Source: Epilithonimonas vandammei (GTDB taxonomy: Bacteria; Bacteroidota; Bacteroidia; Flavobacteriales; Weeksellaceae). From it: a DNA stretch of 64,000 bases. Made by a program: the position numbers and the translations under genes. Below, piece after piece: positions 25,572-35,091 of this stretch (positions are counted from its first letter, which is position 1; each line of letters begins with the position of its first letter). The notes beneath the pieces were generated by a model. That model saw only the letters and a program-made list of their open reading frames with translations. It had not been told where the DNA came from and searched no databases. The stretch is from the NCBI RefSeq assembly GCF_003860525.1, contig NZ_CP034161.1, positions 1,860,001-1,924,000 of the forward strand, given 5' to 3'.

Positions 25572-28500
25572 ATGAAGAACATCTATTATTTCTTTCTAAT
25601 TTCATTAACTGTGATTTCCTGCGCGGTTAAACAAGCTGATTACGGAAAGAGTGTCAAAAATTTTGAAAAAAATTCAACCATAAAAGACAGCATCATTCAT
25701 ACATTTTATTTGGTTGGAGATGCTGGAAATCTTGACCAAGACGAAGCTTACCATAATATGAATATTCTAAAAGATTCATTATCCAAAGCTTCTGAAAACA
25801 GCACACTAATTTTTCTTGGCGATAATATCTATCCAGCAGGAATGCCAAAAAAAGAAAATAAAGAAAGAGGTTTGGCAGAGAAAAAAATGGATAACCAAAT
25901 TTCATTGTCCAAACAATTCAAAGGAAAAACGATTTTCATTCCTGGCAATCACGATTGGTATAACAACGGAATAAAAGGTCTGAAGCGAGAAGAAGATTAT
26001 GTCATAGAAAAGTTAGGCGACAAATCTGCTTTCGCACCCAGAAACGGTTGTCCCATCGAAACCAGAAAAATCAACAAAAAACTAACTTTGATTCTCGTGG
26101 ATACAGAATGGGTTTTAGCCAATTGGGACAAAAATCCTGGCATCAATGAAAAATGTGACATCAAAACCAGGGAAGATTTCTATACAGAATTCGAAGACCA
26201 ACTGAATAAAAATCAGAACAAAACAATTGTCGTTGCGACACATCATCCTTTGATTACAAATGGTTCGCACGGCGGAAAATATTCTTGGGAAAAGCAGATT
26301 TTTCCACTGGAAGGTAAATTTCCGCTTCCAATTTTAGGTTCCATCATCAATTTAACAAGAGCAACCGGCGGAATCACGCATCAGGATATCAGCAATCAGA
26401 ATTATAAAAATCTGGCAGACCGACTGAAAACTTTGATCAGCGGACGGAAAAATGTAGTTGTAGTTTCTGGTCACGACCATAATTTGCAATACATTGAGCA
26501 AGGAGACATCAGGCAAATCATTAGTGGAGCAGGTTCTAAAACAGAATCTGCCAAAGCGGTTGGAGCTAATGATTTTTCATTCGGAAAAAATGGTTATGCG
26601 GAACTGAAAATTTCAAAATCTGGAAATGCAGAAGTGAGTTTTTATAACCTTAATCCGGAAAAATCAGAATTGTTATTCAGAAAAACGGTTCTTGGAACCG
26701 AAGAAAAAACTTCCAAAGATTATCCAAAAAACTTCCCAGAATATACGAAAGCTTCAATCTATGATTCCTCGATGACCAAGAAAAGTAAACTCTACGAATT
26801 TCTTTGGGGAAAACATTACAGAGATTATTATTCTAAGAAAATCAATGTGAAGAATCTGGCTTTGGATACGCTTTTCGGAGGTGTGAAAACAGATAGAGCA
26901 GGAGGTGGACATCAAACCAAATCGCTCCGTCTGGAAACCAAATCAGGAAACGAATATGTCATCCGAGCACTCAAAAAAAGTGGTGTTAGATTTTTGCAGT
27001 CTGTCGCTTTCAAAGATCAATATGTTGTAGATGATTTTGACGGAAGTTATGCGGACAAATTTTTGCTGGATTTTTACACGACATCGCATCCGTACACGCC
27101 TTTAGTAATCGGTGCAATGTCCAATAAATTGGGAATTCGTCATACAACGCCCGAACTTTTTTATATTCCGAAACAGAAGACTTTGAAAAATTTCAATGAG
27201 ACTTTTGGTGACGAATTGTATTATCTCGAAGACAGACCAGTGGAAACTGAAGAAAATCCAAATAAAGTTATCGGAACTGATGAAGTCATCCTGAATCTTG
27301 CCAAAGACGAAAAGTATAAAATGGATGAAAAAGCTTGGATTAGAGCGCGTTTGTTCGATATGTTGATTGGTGATTGGGACAGACATCACGACCAATGGAA
27401 ATTCGAAGCGAAAAAAGACAATGGAGATGTGATTTACAGCCCGATTCCGAAAGACAGAGATCAAGCATTTTCAAAATATGATGGATTGATTTTGTCTTTG
27501 ATAATGAGAATTCCTGATTTGAGACATATGCAAGGATTTGATAATAAAATCAGAGATGTTAAATGGTTCAATCGCGAACCTTATCCTTTGGATTTGGCTT
27601 TTACAAAGAATTCTAGTGAGAAAGATTGGTTGGATGTTGCCGATTTTATTCAAAATAATTTAACTGAAAATGACATCAGAAAAGCATTTGAAAACCTGCC
27701 GAAAGAAACTCAGGATAAAGTTTCCGAAGAGTTGATTCAGAAATTATTGCTTCGTAAAAATGATTTGAAAAAATATGCTTCGGAATATTTTAAATTTTTG
27801 GAAAGAAAAGTGATGCTGACAGGAACGGATAAAAAGGATAAAATTATTGTCACCAGATTGCCAAACAACGAAACCGAAGTCAAAATCTACCGTTTGAAAA
27901 AATCGGGCGAAGAGTTGCAATCTTCCAAGGTTTATTCAGGAAAAGAAACCAAAGAAATCTGGATTTATGCGCTTTCTGATGACGATGAGTTTGTTGTGGA
28001 AGGAAAACCGAAATCGAGTATCAAAGTTAGATTGTTAGGAGGTTTGGACGAAGATAAATACACCGTTACTAACGCCAAAAACTTGAAAATCTATGATTAC
28101 AAAAGCAAAAAAAATAACTTCGACAATAAAGGGAATGCCAATGTAACCTTGACCGACGATTACGATGTTAATCAATATAATTATAAACGTGTAAAATACA
28201 GTTCTTATTCATTAATGCCTAATGCAGGTTTTAACCCGGATGATGAAATAATGATTGGCGCCAATCAAATTTTTACGGTTAATAATTTTGTTCAAAATCC
28301 TTTTTCCAGTAAGCATATTTTAAAAACCAATTATTTTACAGGGACTAATGGTTATGAAATAGCTTATCAAGGTGTTTTTCCGCAACTGTCCGGAAATTGG
28401 TTCTATCAGGTAGATGCAAGATTAACAAGTTCACACTATATCCGTAATTTTTTTGGTGTAGGAAATGAAACAGATAATCCTCGTGACAAGTTTGGTGAAA

Positions 28501-29240
28501 GGTTCAACAATGTAAGAGCAAAAGAATTAGGTATTTCGCCATCTATTAATTGGGGAAAAAATGCAGTGATGTTTTCAGCAAACTTGAATTACGAAACTTT
28601 GAAGATAGACAGAACAGAAAACCGTTACGTTTCAATTCCTGGTATCGTAAATGCTGATGTTTTTGATACAAAACAGTTTGGTGGTGGAGAAGTGAAGTTT
28701 GTATATGAAAATTATGATAGCAAAGCGAACCCAAAGCTGGGAATGAAATTTGACATTACCACTGGCTGGAAAATTAATCTTGAGGATGGGAAAAGGCAGT
28801 TGCCATATCTGGAAACAGGTATTGGATTTATGCATTATGTAACCAGTGATAAAAAGCTTGTATTTTCTTCCTATGCTAAGGCAAAATGGCTGCTAAGCAA
28901 TAATTATGAATTTTACCAGATGTCTACATTGGGCGGGAATAAAAATCTTCGCGGATTCCGTTTCAACAGATTTTACGGAAAAAACTCGTTTTACAATTCT
29001 AGCGATCTTCGTTACGATATAGGTAAATTTAAAAATTCATTTTTGCCGGTTGGTTATGGTGTTTTCGGAGGTTTTGATATTGGAAGAGTTTGGAATCCTG
29101 GTGAGATTTCGGACAAATGGCATAGCGCTTATGGCGGCGGTGTTTGGCTTAATATGATGGATATAGTGTCAATCGATGCATCCTATTTTCAATCTGTAGA
29201 TGGAGGAAGAATGATGCTGAGTCTGGGCGGAACATTTTAA
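25572..29240 (+). CDS. Phosphoesterase - kinase-like - outer membrane barrel fusion lipoprotein
   Basis: 1222 aa from the ATG at 25572 (a GTG seven codons earlier is less likely). A lipobox (LTVISC) is followed by a calcineurin-like phosphoesterase: YLVGDAGNLDQ, LGDNIYPAGMP, FIPGNHDWYNN, VVATHHPLI and VSGHDHNLQYI. The middle (about 430-760) has YVIRALKK, FDMLIGDWDRHHDQWKFE and IYSPIPKDRDQAF, an arrangement like the catalytic loops of HipA/Fam20/PI3K-type kinases. The last 380 aa look like a BamA/TamA (Omp85) beta-barrel with STLGGNKNLRGFRFNRFYG and GGVWLNMM. The order suggests an outer-membrane-anchored enzyme. Whether the middle part is active is untested. Confidence 0.75.
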   Translation: MKNIYYFFLISLTVISCAVKQADYGKSVKNFEKNSTIKDSIIHTFYLVGDAGNLDQDEAYHNMNILKDSLSKASENSTLIFLGDNIYPAGMPKKENKERGLAEKKMDNQISLSKQFKGKTIFIPGNHDWYNNGIKGLKREEDYVIEKLGDKSAFAPRNGCPIETRKINKKLTLILVDTEWVLANWDKNPGINEKCDIKTREDFYTEFEDQLNKNQNKTIVVATHHPLITNGSHGGKYSWEKQIFPLEGKFPLPILGSIINLTRATGGITHQDISNQNYKNLADRLKTLISGRKNVVVVSGHDHNLQYIEQGDIRQIISGAGSKTESAKAVGANDFSFGKNGYAELKISKSGNAEVSFYNLNPEKSELLFRKTVLGTEEKTSKDYPKNFPEYTKASIYDSSMTKKSKLYEFLWGKHYRDYYSKKINVKNLALDTLFGGVKTDRAGGGHQTKSLRLETKSGNEYVIRALKKSGVRFLQSVAFKDQYVVDDFDGSYADKFLLDFYTTSHPYTPLVIGAMSNKLGIRHTTPELFYIPKQKTLKNFNETFGDELYYLEDRPVETEENPNKVIGTDEVILNLAKDEKYKMDEKAWIRARLFDMLIGDWDRHHDQWKFEAKKDNGDVIYSPIPKDRDQAFSKYDGLILSLIMRIPDLRHMQGFDNKIRDVKWFNREPYPLDLAFTKNSSEKDWLDVADFIQNNLTENDIRKAFENLPKETQDKVSEELIQKLLLRKNDLKKYASEYFKFLERKVMLTGTDKKDKIIVTRLPNNETEVKIYRLKKSGEELQSSKVYSGKETKEIWIYALSDDDEFVVEGKPKSSIKVRLLGGLDEDKYTVTNAKNLKIYDYKSKKNNFDNKGNANVTLTDDYDVNQYNYKRVKYSSYSLMPNAGFNPDDEIMIGANQIFTVNNFVQNPFSSKHILKTNYFTGTNGYEIAYQGVFPQLSGNWFYQVDARLTSSHYIRNFFGVGNETDNPRDKFGERFNNVRAKELGISPSINWGKNAVMFSANLNYETLKIDRTENRYVSIPGIVNADVFDTKQFGGGEVKFVYENYDSKANPKLGMKFDITTGWKINLEDGKRQLPYLETGIGFMHYVTSDKKLVFSSYAKAKWLLSNNYEFYQMSTLGGNKNLRGFRFNRFYGKNSFYNSSDLRYDIGKFKNSFLPVGYGVFGGFDIGRVWNPGEISDKWHSAYGGGVWLNMMDIVSIDASYFQSVDGGRMMLSLGGTF

Positions 29241-29270
29241 AATGATGCCTCCGGCACTAGCGGATTCTAT

Positions 29271-30131
29271 TTATTTTAACTTCAACTGATACAGATTTCC
29301 AGAAGATTTTTTACTGCCTTCATCAGTTATTAATATCGTATGATCATCTCTGAAACAAAGTCCTTCTTTTTGGGAATCATGATTGAGTTCAATCTTTTCT
29401 ACATCTCCAGATAAGAAATTATTGCCTTTCCAGCTGGTAAAAACCCAGACTTTGTCGGAACTCAAGATGGCAACTTTACGTTTATCCGGGCTTATGTCTG
29501 CGCTGGTCACAGCACAATGGTTAAATTGTTCACAAGTCACAAAACTTCCTAGTTTTTTTGCGGGTAATTTTTGTGTTGAATTATTTTCGACTTCATAGAG
29601 AACCGTTGTCCCGTCAAATTTTGAGCTTCTATTTTTCGTGAAAAGATAAAACTTATCATTTAAGATCAAGAAAGATTCTACATCAAAAATCCGGTCTTTT
29701 TTCTTGGGAGGAAATTCGGTTTGCTCTGGATAATAAAACTGAACTACAGATTCCGCTTCTGTCTCATCTTTATTAAGATCTTCAGCTTTTATTTTATAAA
29801 TCGCCAGATTTTCTCTGTCATTGTCATTATTGCCAAAATCGCCGATGTAGATATTACCTTCGTCATCAGAAGTGAGGTCTTCCCAATCATTATTTTCAAC
29901 ATTGGTAATTCTGATTTTCTTTTGCAGTTCGCCTTTTTCGTTGAAACCAAAAAGAATATTGTCATTATGATTATCCTCAATGGTCCATATCAATGGTGAT
30001 GCATTTGATATCTCACATGCCGAAGCTTCTTTTAGCTGATTTGGTAAGACGCAAATGGTAGAGAAGTTTTCCTGCGTTTGCGAACAAGAAAACGTAATAG
30101 ATAACAATGCTAAAAAAGAAAATGCTTTCAT
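29271..30131 (-). CDS. Beta-propeller-like lipoprotein, paralogue B
   Basis: 286 aa with a lipobox (SITFSCSQ). Shares with the gene at 17179: NDWEDLTSDDEGNIYIGDFGNNDNDRENLAIYKI, YYPEQTEFPPKKKDRIFDVESF, KLPAKKLGSF and a C-terminal EGLCFRDDHTILITDEG. It probably forms a propeller on the cell surface or in the periplasm. No function assigned. It ends 30 bp past the large phosphoesterase-barrel gene, convergent with it. Confidence 0.65.
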   Translation of the reverse strand: MKAFSFLALLSITFSCSQTQENFSTICVLPNQLKEASACEISNASPLIWTIEDNHNDNILFGFNEKGELQKKIRITNVENNDWEDLTSDDEGNIYIGDFGNNDNDRENLAIYKIKAEDLNKDETEAESVVQFYYPEQTEFPPKKKDRIFDVESFLILNDKFYLFTKNRSSKFDGTTVLYEVENNSTQKLPAKKLGSFVTCEQFNHCAVTSADISPDKRKVAILSSDKVWVFTSWKGNNFLSGDVEKIELNHDSQKEGLCFRDDHTILITDEGSKKSSGNLYQLKLK

Positions 30132-30226
30132 AGGTTGAATTTACAAAAAATTACAGAATCATGATTAGAATACTGATTAATATTTATTTGCCAGTTTTTT
30201 CTTATTTTCATTGAAATTTTTAGAAA

Positions 30227-31519
30227 ATGAAACTTACTGATTTTTTTAATCTTCATATTGGAGAAGAAGAACCTAAAAAAGTATTAGAAAATGTCATAGC
30301 CAATATCTCGTTTAGAGGCGCTTCTCTTTGGATTTTGGCTTGCGCAATACTGATAGCTTCGGTTGGTCTGAATGTTAATTCTACTGCTGTTATTATTGGT
30401 GCGATGTTGATTTCTCCTTTGATGGGACCTATTGTGGGCGCAGGTTTTGCTTTGGCAACTTACGACTTCGTATTGCTTAAAAAATCGGGGAAAAACCTGT
30501 TGATTGCGACGGTTGTGAGCTTGTCGGTTTCAGCAATCTACTTTTATATCAGTCCATTTAAAGAGGTGCAGTCTGAACTTTTGGCTAGAACATCGCCGAA
30601 TATTTATGATGTTCTGATAGCTTTTTTTGGCGGGATTGTTGGCGCCATTTCGATCACGCGAGTCGAAAAAGGAAATCCAATTCCAGGTGTAGCAATTGCC
30701 ACGGCACTTATGCCGCCCCTTTGCACAGCGGGATTTGGTATCGCAACTTTTAATTTTACTTTCTTTGCAGGTGCATTTTATCTTTATATCATCAATTGTT
30801 TTTTTATCTGTATTTCTACATTTTTTATCATCAAGCTTTTGAATTATCAACCTGTAAAATGGACCAATAAAATCTATGAAAGACGTATCAAATACGGTAT
30901 TTCTTTTTTGATATTAGTGATGATAATTCCAAGCTTTTATCTGGCTTATAATCTGCTGAATCAGAAAAAGTTTTCTGAAAATGTGGAAAGATATATCGCT
31001 TCTGAGTTTACAGACAAAGGCTACACGATGATTTATAAAAAGTTAAGCTATAACAGTAATCCCAGAAAGATTGAACTCGCTTTCCTTTCTCAGAAATTTG
31101 ACAGTTTAACATTAAAAAGATTGAACAAGGATTTGGAAATTTTTGGGTTGAGCAATACCGAATTGATTATCAAGCAAGACGCTTCTGATATCAAATCAGA
31201 AATTTTGAAGGAAATCAATTTGCAAAACACCAATATATCCGAAAAGGATTTGAAAATTAATGAGCTTCAGACCGCGCTCAGCGAGTATCAAATCAATAAT
31301 CCGGAACTGGTATCAGAAATCAATATCTTATTTCCTGAGATCCAAAATGTAGCTTTCGGGAAAATGCAAGATTTTGTAACAAAAGATTCTGTGACTGTAA
31401 AGACTTATCTTATTTATAAATCAGATAAAAATATTGATGAAAACAGACTAAGACTTTGGCTGGAAAATAAAATGAAAACCAAAAATTTGACCTTAATTAA
31501 AAATGTCGCTGAGAAATAA
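30227..31519 (+). CDS. DUF389 family membrane protein
   Basis: 430 aa. Residues about 25-215 carry five or six membrane helices with the family core INSTAV-like NSTAVIIGAMLISPLMGPIVGAG, PNIYDVLIAFFGGIVGAIS, NPIPGVAIATALMPPLCTAGFG. A long soluble C-terminal region follows (about 215-430). The DUF389 (TIGR00341) family has no settled function; a transport or sensory role is possible. Its own transcript, divergent from the propeller lipoprotein, and it ends directly before the left end of the IS1182 element. Confidence 0.85.
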   Translation: MKLTDFFNLHIGEEEPKKVLENVIANISFRGASLWILACAILIASVGLNVNSTAVIIGAMLISPLMGPIVGAGFALATYDFVLLKKSGKNLLIATVVSLSVSAIYFYISPFKEVQSELLARTSPNIYDVLIAFFGGIVGAISITRVEKGNPIPGVAIATALMPPLCTAGFGIATFNFTFFAGAFYLYIINCFFICISTFFIIKLLNYQPVKWTNKIYERRIKYGISFLILVMIIPSFYLAYNLLNQKKFSENVERYIASEFTDKGYTMIYKKLSYNSNPRKIELAFLSQKFDSLTLKRLNKDLEIFGLSNTELIIKQDASDIKSEILKEINLQNTNISEKDLKINELQTALSEYQINNPELVSEINILFPEIQNVAFGKMQDFVTKDSVTVKTYLIYKSDKNIDENRLRLWLENKMKTKNLTLIKNVAEK

Positions 31520-31520
31520 A

Positions 31521-31542
31521 AAAAAAGAGGCTGTCTCAAAAG
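31521..31542. repeat. IS1182 left terminal inverted repeat
   Basis: AAAAAA then GAGGCTGTCTCAAAAG, the exact complement of 33110-33131. Confidence 0.88.
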
Positions 31543-31644
31543 GATAGTCTTTTTTTGTGCTTTGTTTAAAAATCTGATTTTTTGAAGTTTTCTATTTTTG
31601 AATTTTTGAAAAATAAAGCTAAAAAAGTCAAAAAACAGTCTATT

Positions 31645-32181
31645 TCAAGCTGCTTTTGCCATTTTTTTGAGATTGTGGGCAATGGCGAGAATGCCGATTT
31701 CTATTTCGACCTTGGTTTTTCCTCGAAGCATAAAACGTTTAAAGTTTTTGTTGTGTTTGAGCTCTGCAAAAACAGGTTCAACATCGTGACATCGCTGTTT
31801 TCGGAGTTTAATGCCTTTTTTGGTATTGAGTAGTTTGAAAACCCTTTCCCTGATTTTTGCCAGTTTGGGATTGTTTTGAGAAGTGGTTATTTGTCCCGAT
31901 TTTTGGTCTTTTCTGAAGTAATTGTATTTAACATAAGGTTTTATTTTCTTATTTTTCAGTAGGTTATAGTTTTCTTCCGAACCATAACCTGCATCGGCAA
32001 CGAGTTCTTTCGGAACTTTACGATAGCTCTCTTCAAAACCTTTTAAATGAGACTCCAATGTTTTGGTATCCGTAGGATTGGGATGGATGGAATAATGTAA
32101 AATAAATTGTTTATTCGTAGAAATCTGTAGATTATAGGCAGCTTTGAGCTGCCCGTTTCGCATATGATCCTCATTGCTCAT
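31645..32181 (-). CDS. IS1182 transposase, C-terminal half
   Basis: 178 aa in the same frame as the upstream half, separated by a TGA and seven codons. It begins MSNEDHMRNGQLKAAYNLQIST, which in intact relatives follows directly on MRMK. It contains LVADAGYGSEENY with the second catalytic Asp and HDVEPVFAELKHNKNFKRF with the catalytic Glu. If translated separately it starts at ATG 32181; alternatively stop readthrough would join both halves. Confidence 0.8.
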   Translation of the reverse strand: MSNEDHMRNGQLKAAYNLQISTNKQFILHYSIHPNPTDTKTLESHLKGFEESYRKVPKELVADAGYGSEENYNLLKNKKIKPYVKYNYFRKDQKSGQITTSQNNPKLAKIRERVFKLLNTKKGIKLRKQRCHDVEPVFAELKHNKNFKRFMLRGKTKVEIEIGILAIAHNLKKMAKAA

Positions 32182-32202
32182 TATTACATATTTATTGTTT
32201 TT

Positions 32203-33093
32203 TCAATGGAATTCGCGAACCTTCGGTTTCATCCGCATAAAAGTAGCATCTGTATCGGTCTTGGAATAAGAGTTTCTGGCTTGTAAAATCGACTGTTGTT
32301 TTTTATATTTATCCAAATTGTTTGCCCAGTTTTTCTTGGCATAATTCATTTTCTGACGAACTTTTGAAGGTATTTTTTTATCCTTCAACACCTCATTAAT
32401 CTTGTTGATGGTTTGTGTTACTTTTTCGGAATCAATCTCCTTAAAATCGATGTTTTCAGTGTTTTGAAGCTCTTCTTTTGCCACACTTTCTGCATAATTC
32501 CAAAGTTCTTCCAGTTGCTCTGCAATTCTTACCTGATGCTTCTTGATGGCTCTTCCCCAAACAAAAGTATAGCGGTTGGCGTTGGCCTCTATCTTGGTCC
32601 CATCTACAAAAGTGGTTTCCAGGCTTACCAAACCTTCCTTTTCCAAAAGCAAAACAATTTGTGTAAAGATGGCTTTGACTTCACCTTTCAATCGCTCGCT
32701 ACGAAACCTGTTCAACGTATTATGATCAGGACGGCTCATTGCCGAAAGCCACATAAAATGAATGTTTTCCTTCAATGCCTGTTCCATTTTCCGGCTTGAA
32801 TAAATGTTACTCAAATAGCCATAAATCAATACTTTCAAAAGCATTTTAGGGTGGTAAGATGATGTTCCTCCAGGTTTATAGGTTTTGATTAAGTTTTTAA
32901 TATCCAAACCATCAATGATGTTTGAAACTATTTTCACAGGATGCTTTTCATCAATCAACTCCGATAAATTCGGAGGAAAAAGCAAATTTTCTTTGGGATT
33001 ATAATCTTTAAAGACTACTTTTGACTTAGTTAACACACAGCAAATTACAAAATTTGCAACTATTAGGAAAGCCGAGGCTTTCCTTTTTTGCAT
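32203..33093 (-). CDS. IS1182 transposase, N-terminal half
   Basis: 296 aa ending at an in-frame TGA. It has the IS1182 N-terminal helical domain (FKDYNPKENLLFPPNLSELID, HPKMLLKVLIYGYLSNIYSSRKMEQALKENIHFMWLS) and the first catalytic Asp in SLETTFVDGTKIEANANRYTF. The upstream 19 codons before KSKVVFKDYNP look non-native, so translation may really start at a GTG near 33036. An 18-codon insert with the stop separates MRMK from EDHM, so the active site is split between two polypeptides. Confidence 0.8.
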   Translation of the reverse strand: MQKRKASAFLIVANFVICCVLTKSKVVFKDYNPKENLLFPPNLSELIDEKHPVKIVSNIIDGLDIKNLIKTYKPGGTSSYHPKMLLKVLIYGYLSNIYSSRKMEQALKENIHFMWLSAMSRPDHNTLNRFRSERLKGEVKAIFTQIVLLLEKEGLVSLETTFVDGTKIEANANRYTFVWGRAIKKHQVRIAEQLEELWNYAESVAKEELQNTENIDFKEIDSEKVTQTINKINEVLKDKKIPSKVRQKMNYAKKNWANNLDKYKKQQSILQARNSYSKTDTDATFMRMKPKVREFH

Positions 33094-33109
33094 AAAAAAG
33101 GCTATCTCG

Positions 33110-33131
33110 CTTTTGAGACAGCCTCTTTTTT
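33110..33131. repeat. IS1182 right terminal inverted repeat
   Basis: CTTTTGAGACAGCCTC followed by TTTTTT, complementary to 31521-31542. Confidence 0.88.
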
Positions 33132-33612
33132 ATGTGAATTTTTAATTAACATGGGTTTCTAAAGATTTCTGGCTTTCCTTATTAAAATATTACCGAGCAA
33201 CAATTAGCATTATTTATAATTTTAAAATGGAAATCAGTATTAGTCTGCCGAATTTCATTTGGATTAAAAAGATTGGAATTTTGGCATGCAAACCTAATTT
33301 TTTTGAGAAGTTGTTATTATAATTATCAATGATCAGCCTAATTTAACACCATTGATATTTAATTTTTAAACATTTATTTAACTTTTTTATTTTCGATCTC
33401 AATGGAGTGATTTATAATGTTTTAAAGTTGTTTTCAACTATTAAATTAAGTTAAGTATAAGGTTTTAATTAATCGAAACAATAAGCATTTATTATTGATG
33501 GTATGATAATTGAATAAAGAAGAAAAATCCGCTTGAGTACAGTATTAGGTGAGCGAGCTGGTATAATTTCAATTATACATTTAACATTTAAAACAATAAA
33601 AATTTATTATTT
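33132..33612. other. Long leader region before ompA-like gene
   Basis: About 480 bp, AT-rich, with no gene on either strand. No exact TAnnTTTG box stands at a suitable distance from the start of the OmpA gene. It may hold a long 5' UTR. Confidence 0.4.
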
Positions 33613-35034
33613 ATGAAATCAAGATTAACTGTTTTGTCGATGGCTTTGTTGTGCCCAGCAGTGATGTTTTCTCAAGAAATGACGCAGACTACGTCAGCAA
33701 ATTCTCAAGCTACTTCTGTAGATTCTAGCCCAAGTTATAACAGCTGGTCTATCTCTTTTGGTGGTGGTATTCCATTAATGCAGAACGCAGATCTGAAATC
33801 TATTCAAGATGGTAATACGCTTGTAGGGTATTCTTCATATTTCAGTATTGATAAGGCATTATCTCACACTTTTGGGCTAAAACTTCAATATGACCGTGGT
33901 GAGACAAGACAAGGATATTTTAACACAAAGGATGCTGCACCAGCAAATGCTGCAGCTAATCTTCAGGTAGCGGGAAGAACACAGTATGATGCTATTTCTC
34001 TTTTAGGGGATATTAATTTATCAAATTTATTAAGAAGAGTGGATAGAAAATCTGACTTTAGATGGGCACTCCATGGTTATGCAGGCGCTGGGGTTTTGGC
34101 ATATCGTGCTTACCAAAAAGATGAATTCGGACAGAGACTTATGACAGAGAGAAAAGCTTTCAAAATGAATTCTTTATTTGGACAGGCTGGAGCAGGTCTT
34201 AAATACAAAATCAGCAACAGAGTAGATATTGAAGGAAGATTTATGTATGTTTATACAGGTGATGATTCTTTCGATGGTGGAGGAGATCAGTATAGCGCTG
34301 TGAACAGAATCAGCTCTCATACATCCGATAATTTCTTCAATACGACCTTAGGGCTTACTGTTAAACTTGGAAAAAATGCTGATCATGTAATGTGGGTGGA
34401 TCCTTTGAGAAATATCTACAGCAAAATAGAAGAGCTAGAAGATAATGTTGATAATTTTAAAGTTTGTAAAAATGGCGATGCAGATAATGACGGTGTTTGC
34501 GATGATTGGGACAAACAACTTGATACGCCTGCTGGTGCAAGAGTAGATGGTGCTGGTGTTGCTTTAGATGTGGACATGGATGGTGTTATCGATCTTAATG
34601 ACAAATGTGTAACTGTTCCTGGTCCTGTGGAAAATAACGGTTGCCCTATGGGTAATTCAAACAACGGGGGAGTTGCTTCAGCAGATGAAACGCTTATGAA
34701 TGGGATAGAATTCGATCTAAATTCTGATAGAATCTTACCAAGTAATACGCCTATTTTGAACAGTGCAGTTAGCTATATTAATTCTACAAATGGATCATAT
34801 GTCGTTGTAGGCGCTACAGACTCAAGAGGTAGTGAAAGTTATAACAAGGCTTTGTCTCAGAAAAGAGCTAACAATGTTAAACAATATTTAATTTCGAACG
34901 GTGCTAATTCTTCCAAATTAGAAACTATGGGTAATGGTAAATTTGATTTAAAATACCCTGAATGTGATCCAGCTTCGAAATGTCCAGAATGGAAAAATAA
35001 AGCAAATAGAAGAGTGTATTTTAAAGCAAAATAA
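33613..35034 (+). CDS. OmpA-family outer membrane protein with thrombospondin type 3 repeats
   Basis: 473 aa. Signal peptide MKSRLTVLSMALLCPAVMFSQ. Residues about 40-260 fit a beta-barrel (SWSISFGGGIPL, FGLKLQYDRGET, VDIEGRFMYVYTG). A coiled helix then leads to calcium-binding TSP3-like repeats (GDADNDGVCDDWD, DVDMDGVIDLNDKC). The C-terminal OmpA domain (FDLNSDRILPSNTPILNSAV, GATDSRGSESYNKALSQKRANNVKQYL) binds peptidoglycan. A major structural porin-like protein in this group. Followed by a strong terminator at 35058. Confidence 0.92.
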   Translation: MKSRLTVLSMALLCPAVMFSQEMTQTTSANSQATSVDSSPSYNSWSISFGGGIPLMQNADLKSIQDGNTLVGYSSYFSIDKALSHTFGLKLQYDRGETRQGYFNTKDAAPANAAANLQVAGRTQYDAISLLGDINLSNLLRRVDRKSDFRWALHGYAGAGVLAYRAYQKDEFGQRLMTERKAFKMNSLFGQAGAGLKYKISNRVDIEGRFMYVYTGDDSFDGGGDQYSAVNRISSHTSDNFFNTTLGLTVKLGKNADHVMWVDPLRNIYSKIEELEDNVDNFKVCKNGDADNDGVCDDWDKQLDTPAGARVDGAGVALDVDMDGVIDLNDKCVTVPGPVENNGCPMGNSNNGGVASADETLMNGIEFDLNSDRILPSNTPILNSAVSYINSTNGSYVVVGATDSRGSESYNKALSQKRANNVKQYLISNGANSSKLETMGNGKFDLKYPECDPASKCPEWKNKANRRVYFKAK

Positions 35035-35057
35035 ATTTTAATTTTTTCTATTCAAAG

Positions 35058-35086
35058 GACTACCAGAGATGGTAGTCTTTTTTTTT
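35058..35086 (+). terminator. Intrinsic terminator of the OmpA gene
   Basis: GACTACCA (35058-35065), loop GAGA, TGGTAGTC (35070-35077), then T9. Confidence 0.92.
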
Positions 35087-35091
35087 GCTTA

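Larger units (their letters stand above)
31521..33131. mobile_element. IS1182-family insertion sequence
   Basis: Bounded by 22-bp perfect terminal inverted repeats (31521-31542 and 33110-33131; core GAGGCTGTCTCAAAAG). 1611 bp overall. It carries a transposase read on the minus strand, split into two open frames by one in-frame TGA. Each end also forms a terminator-like hairpin with T or A tracts outside it. No clear target-site duplication was visible in the flanking A/T-rich bases. Confidence 0.88.

Noticed and set aside
31582-31833. 83-aa plus-strand frame in the IS element
   Set aside because: Antisense to the IS1182 transposase C-terminal half.
33613-35034. Adhesin or toxin because of the Asp-rich repeats
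   Set aside because: The repeats are thrombospondin type 3-like linkers common between the barrel and OmpA domains in this phylum.
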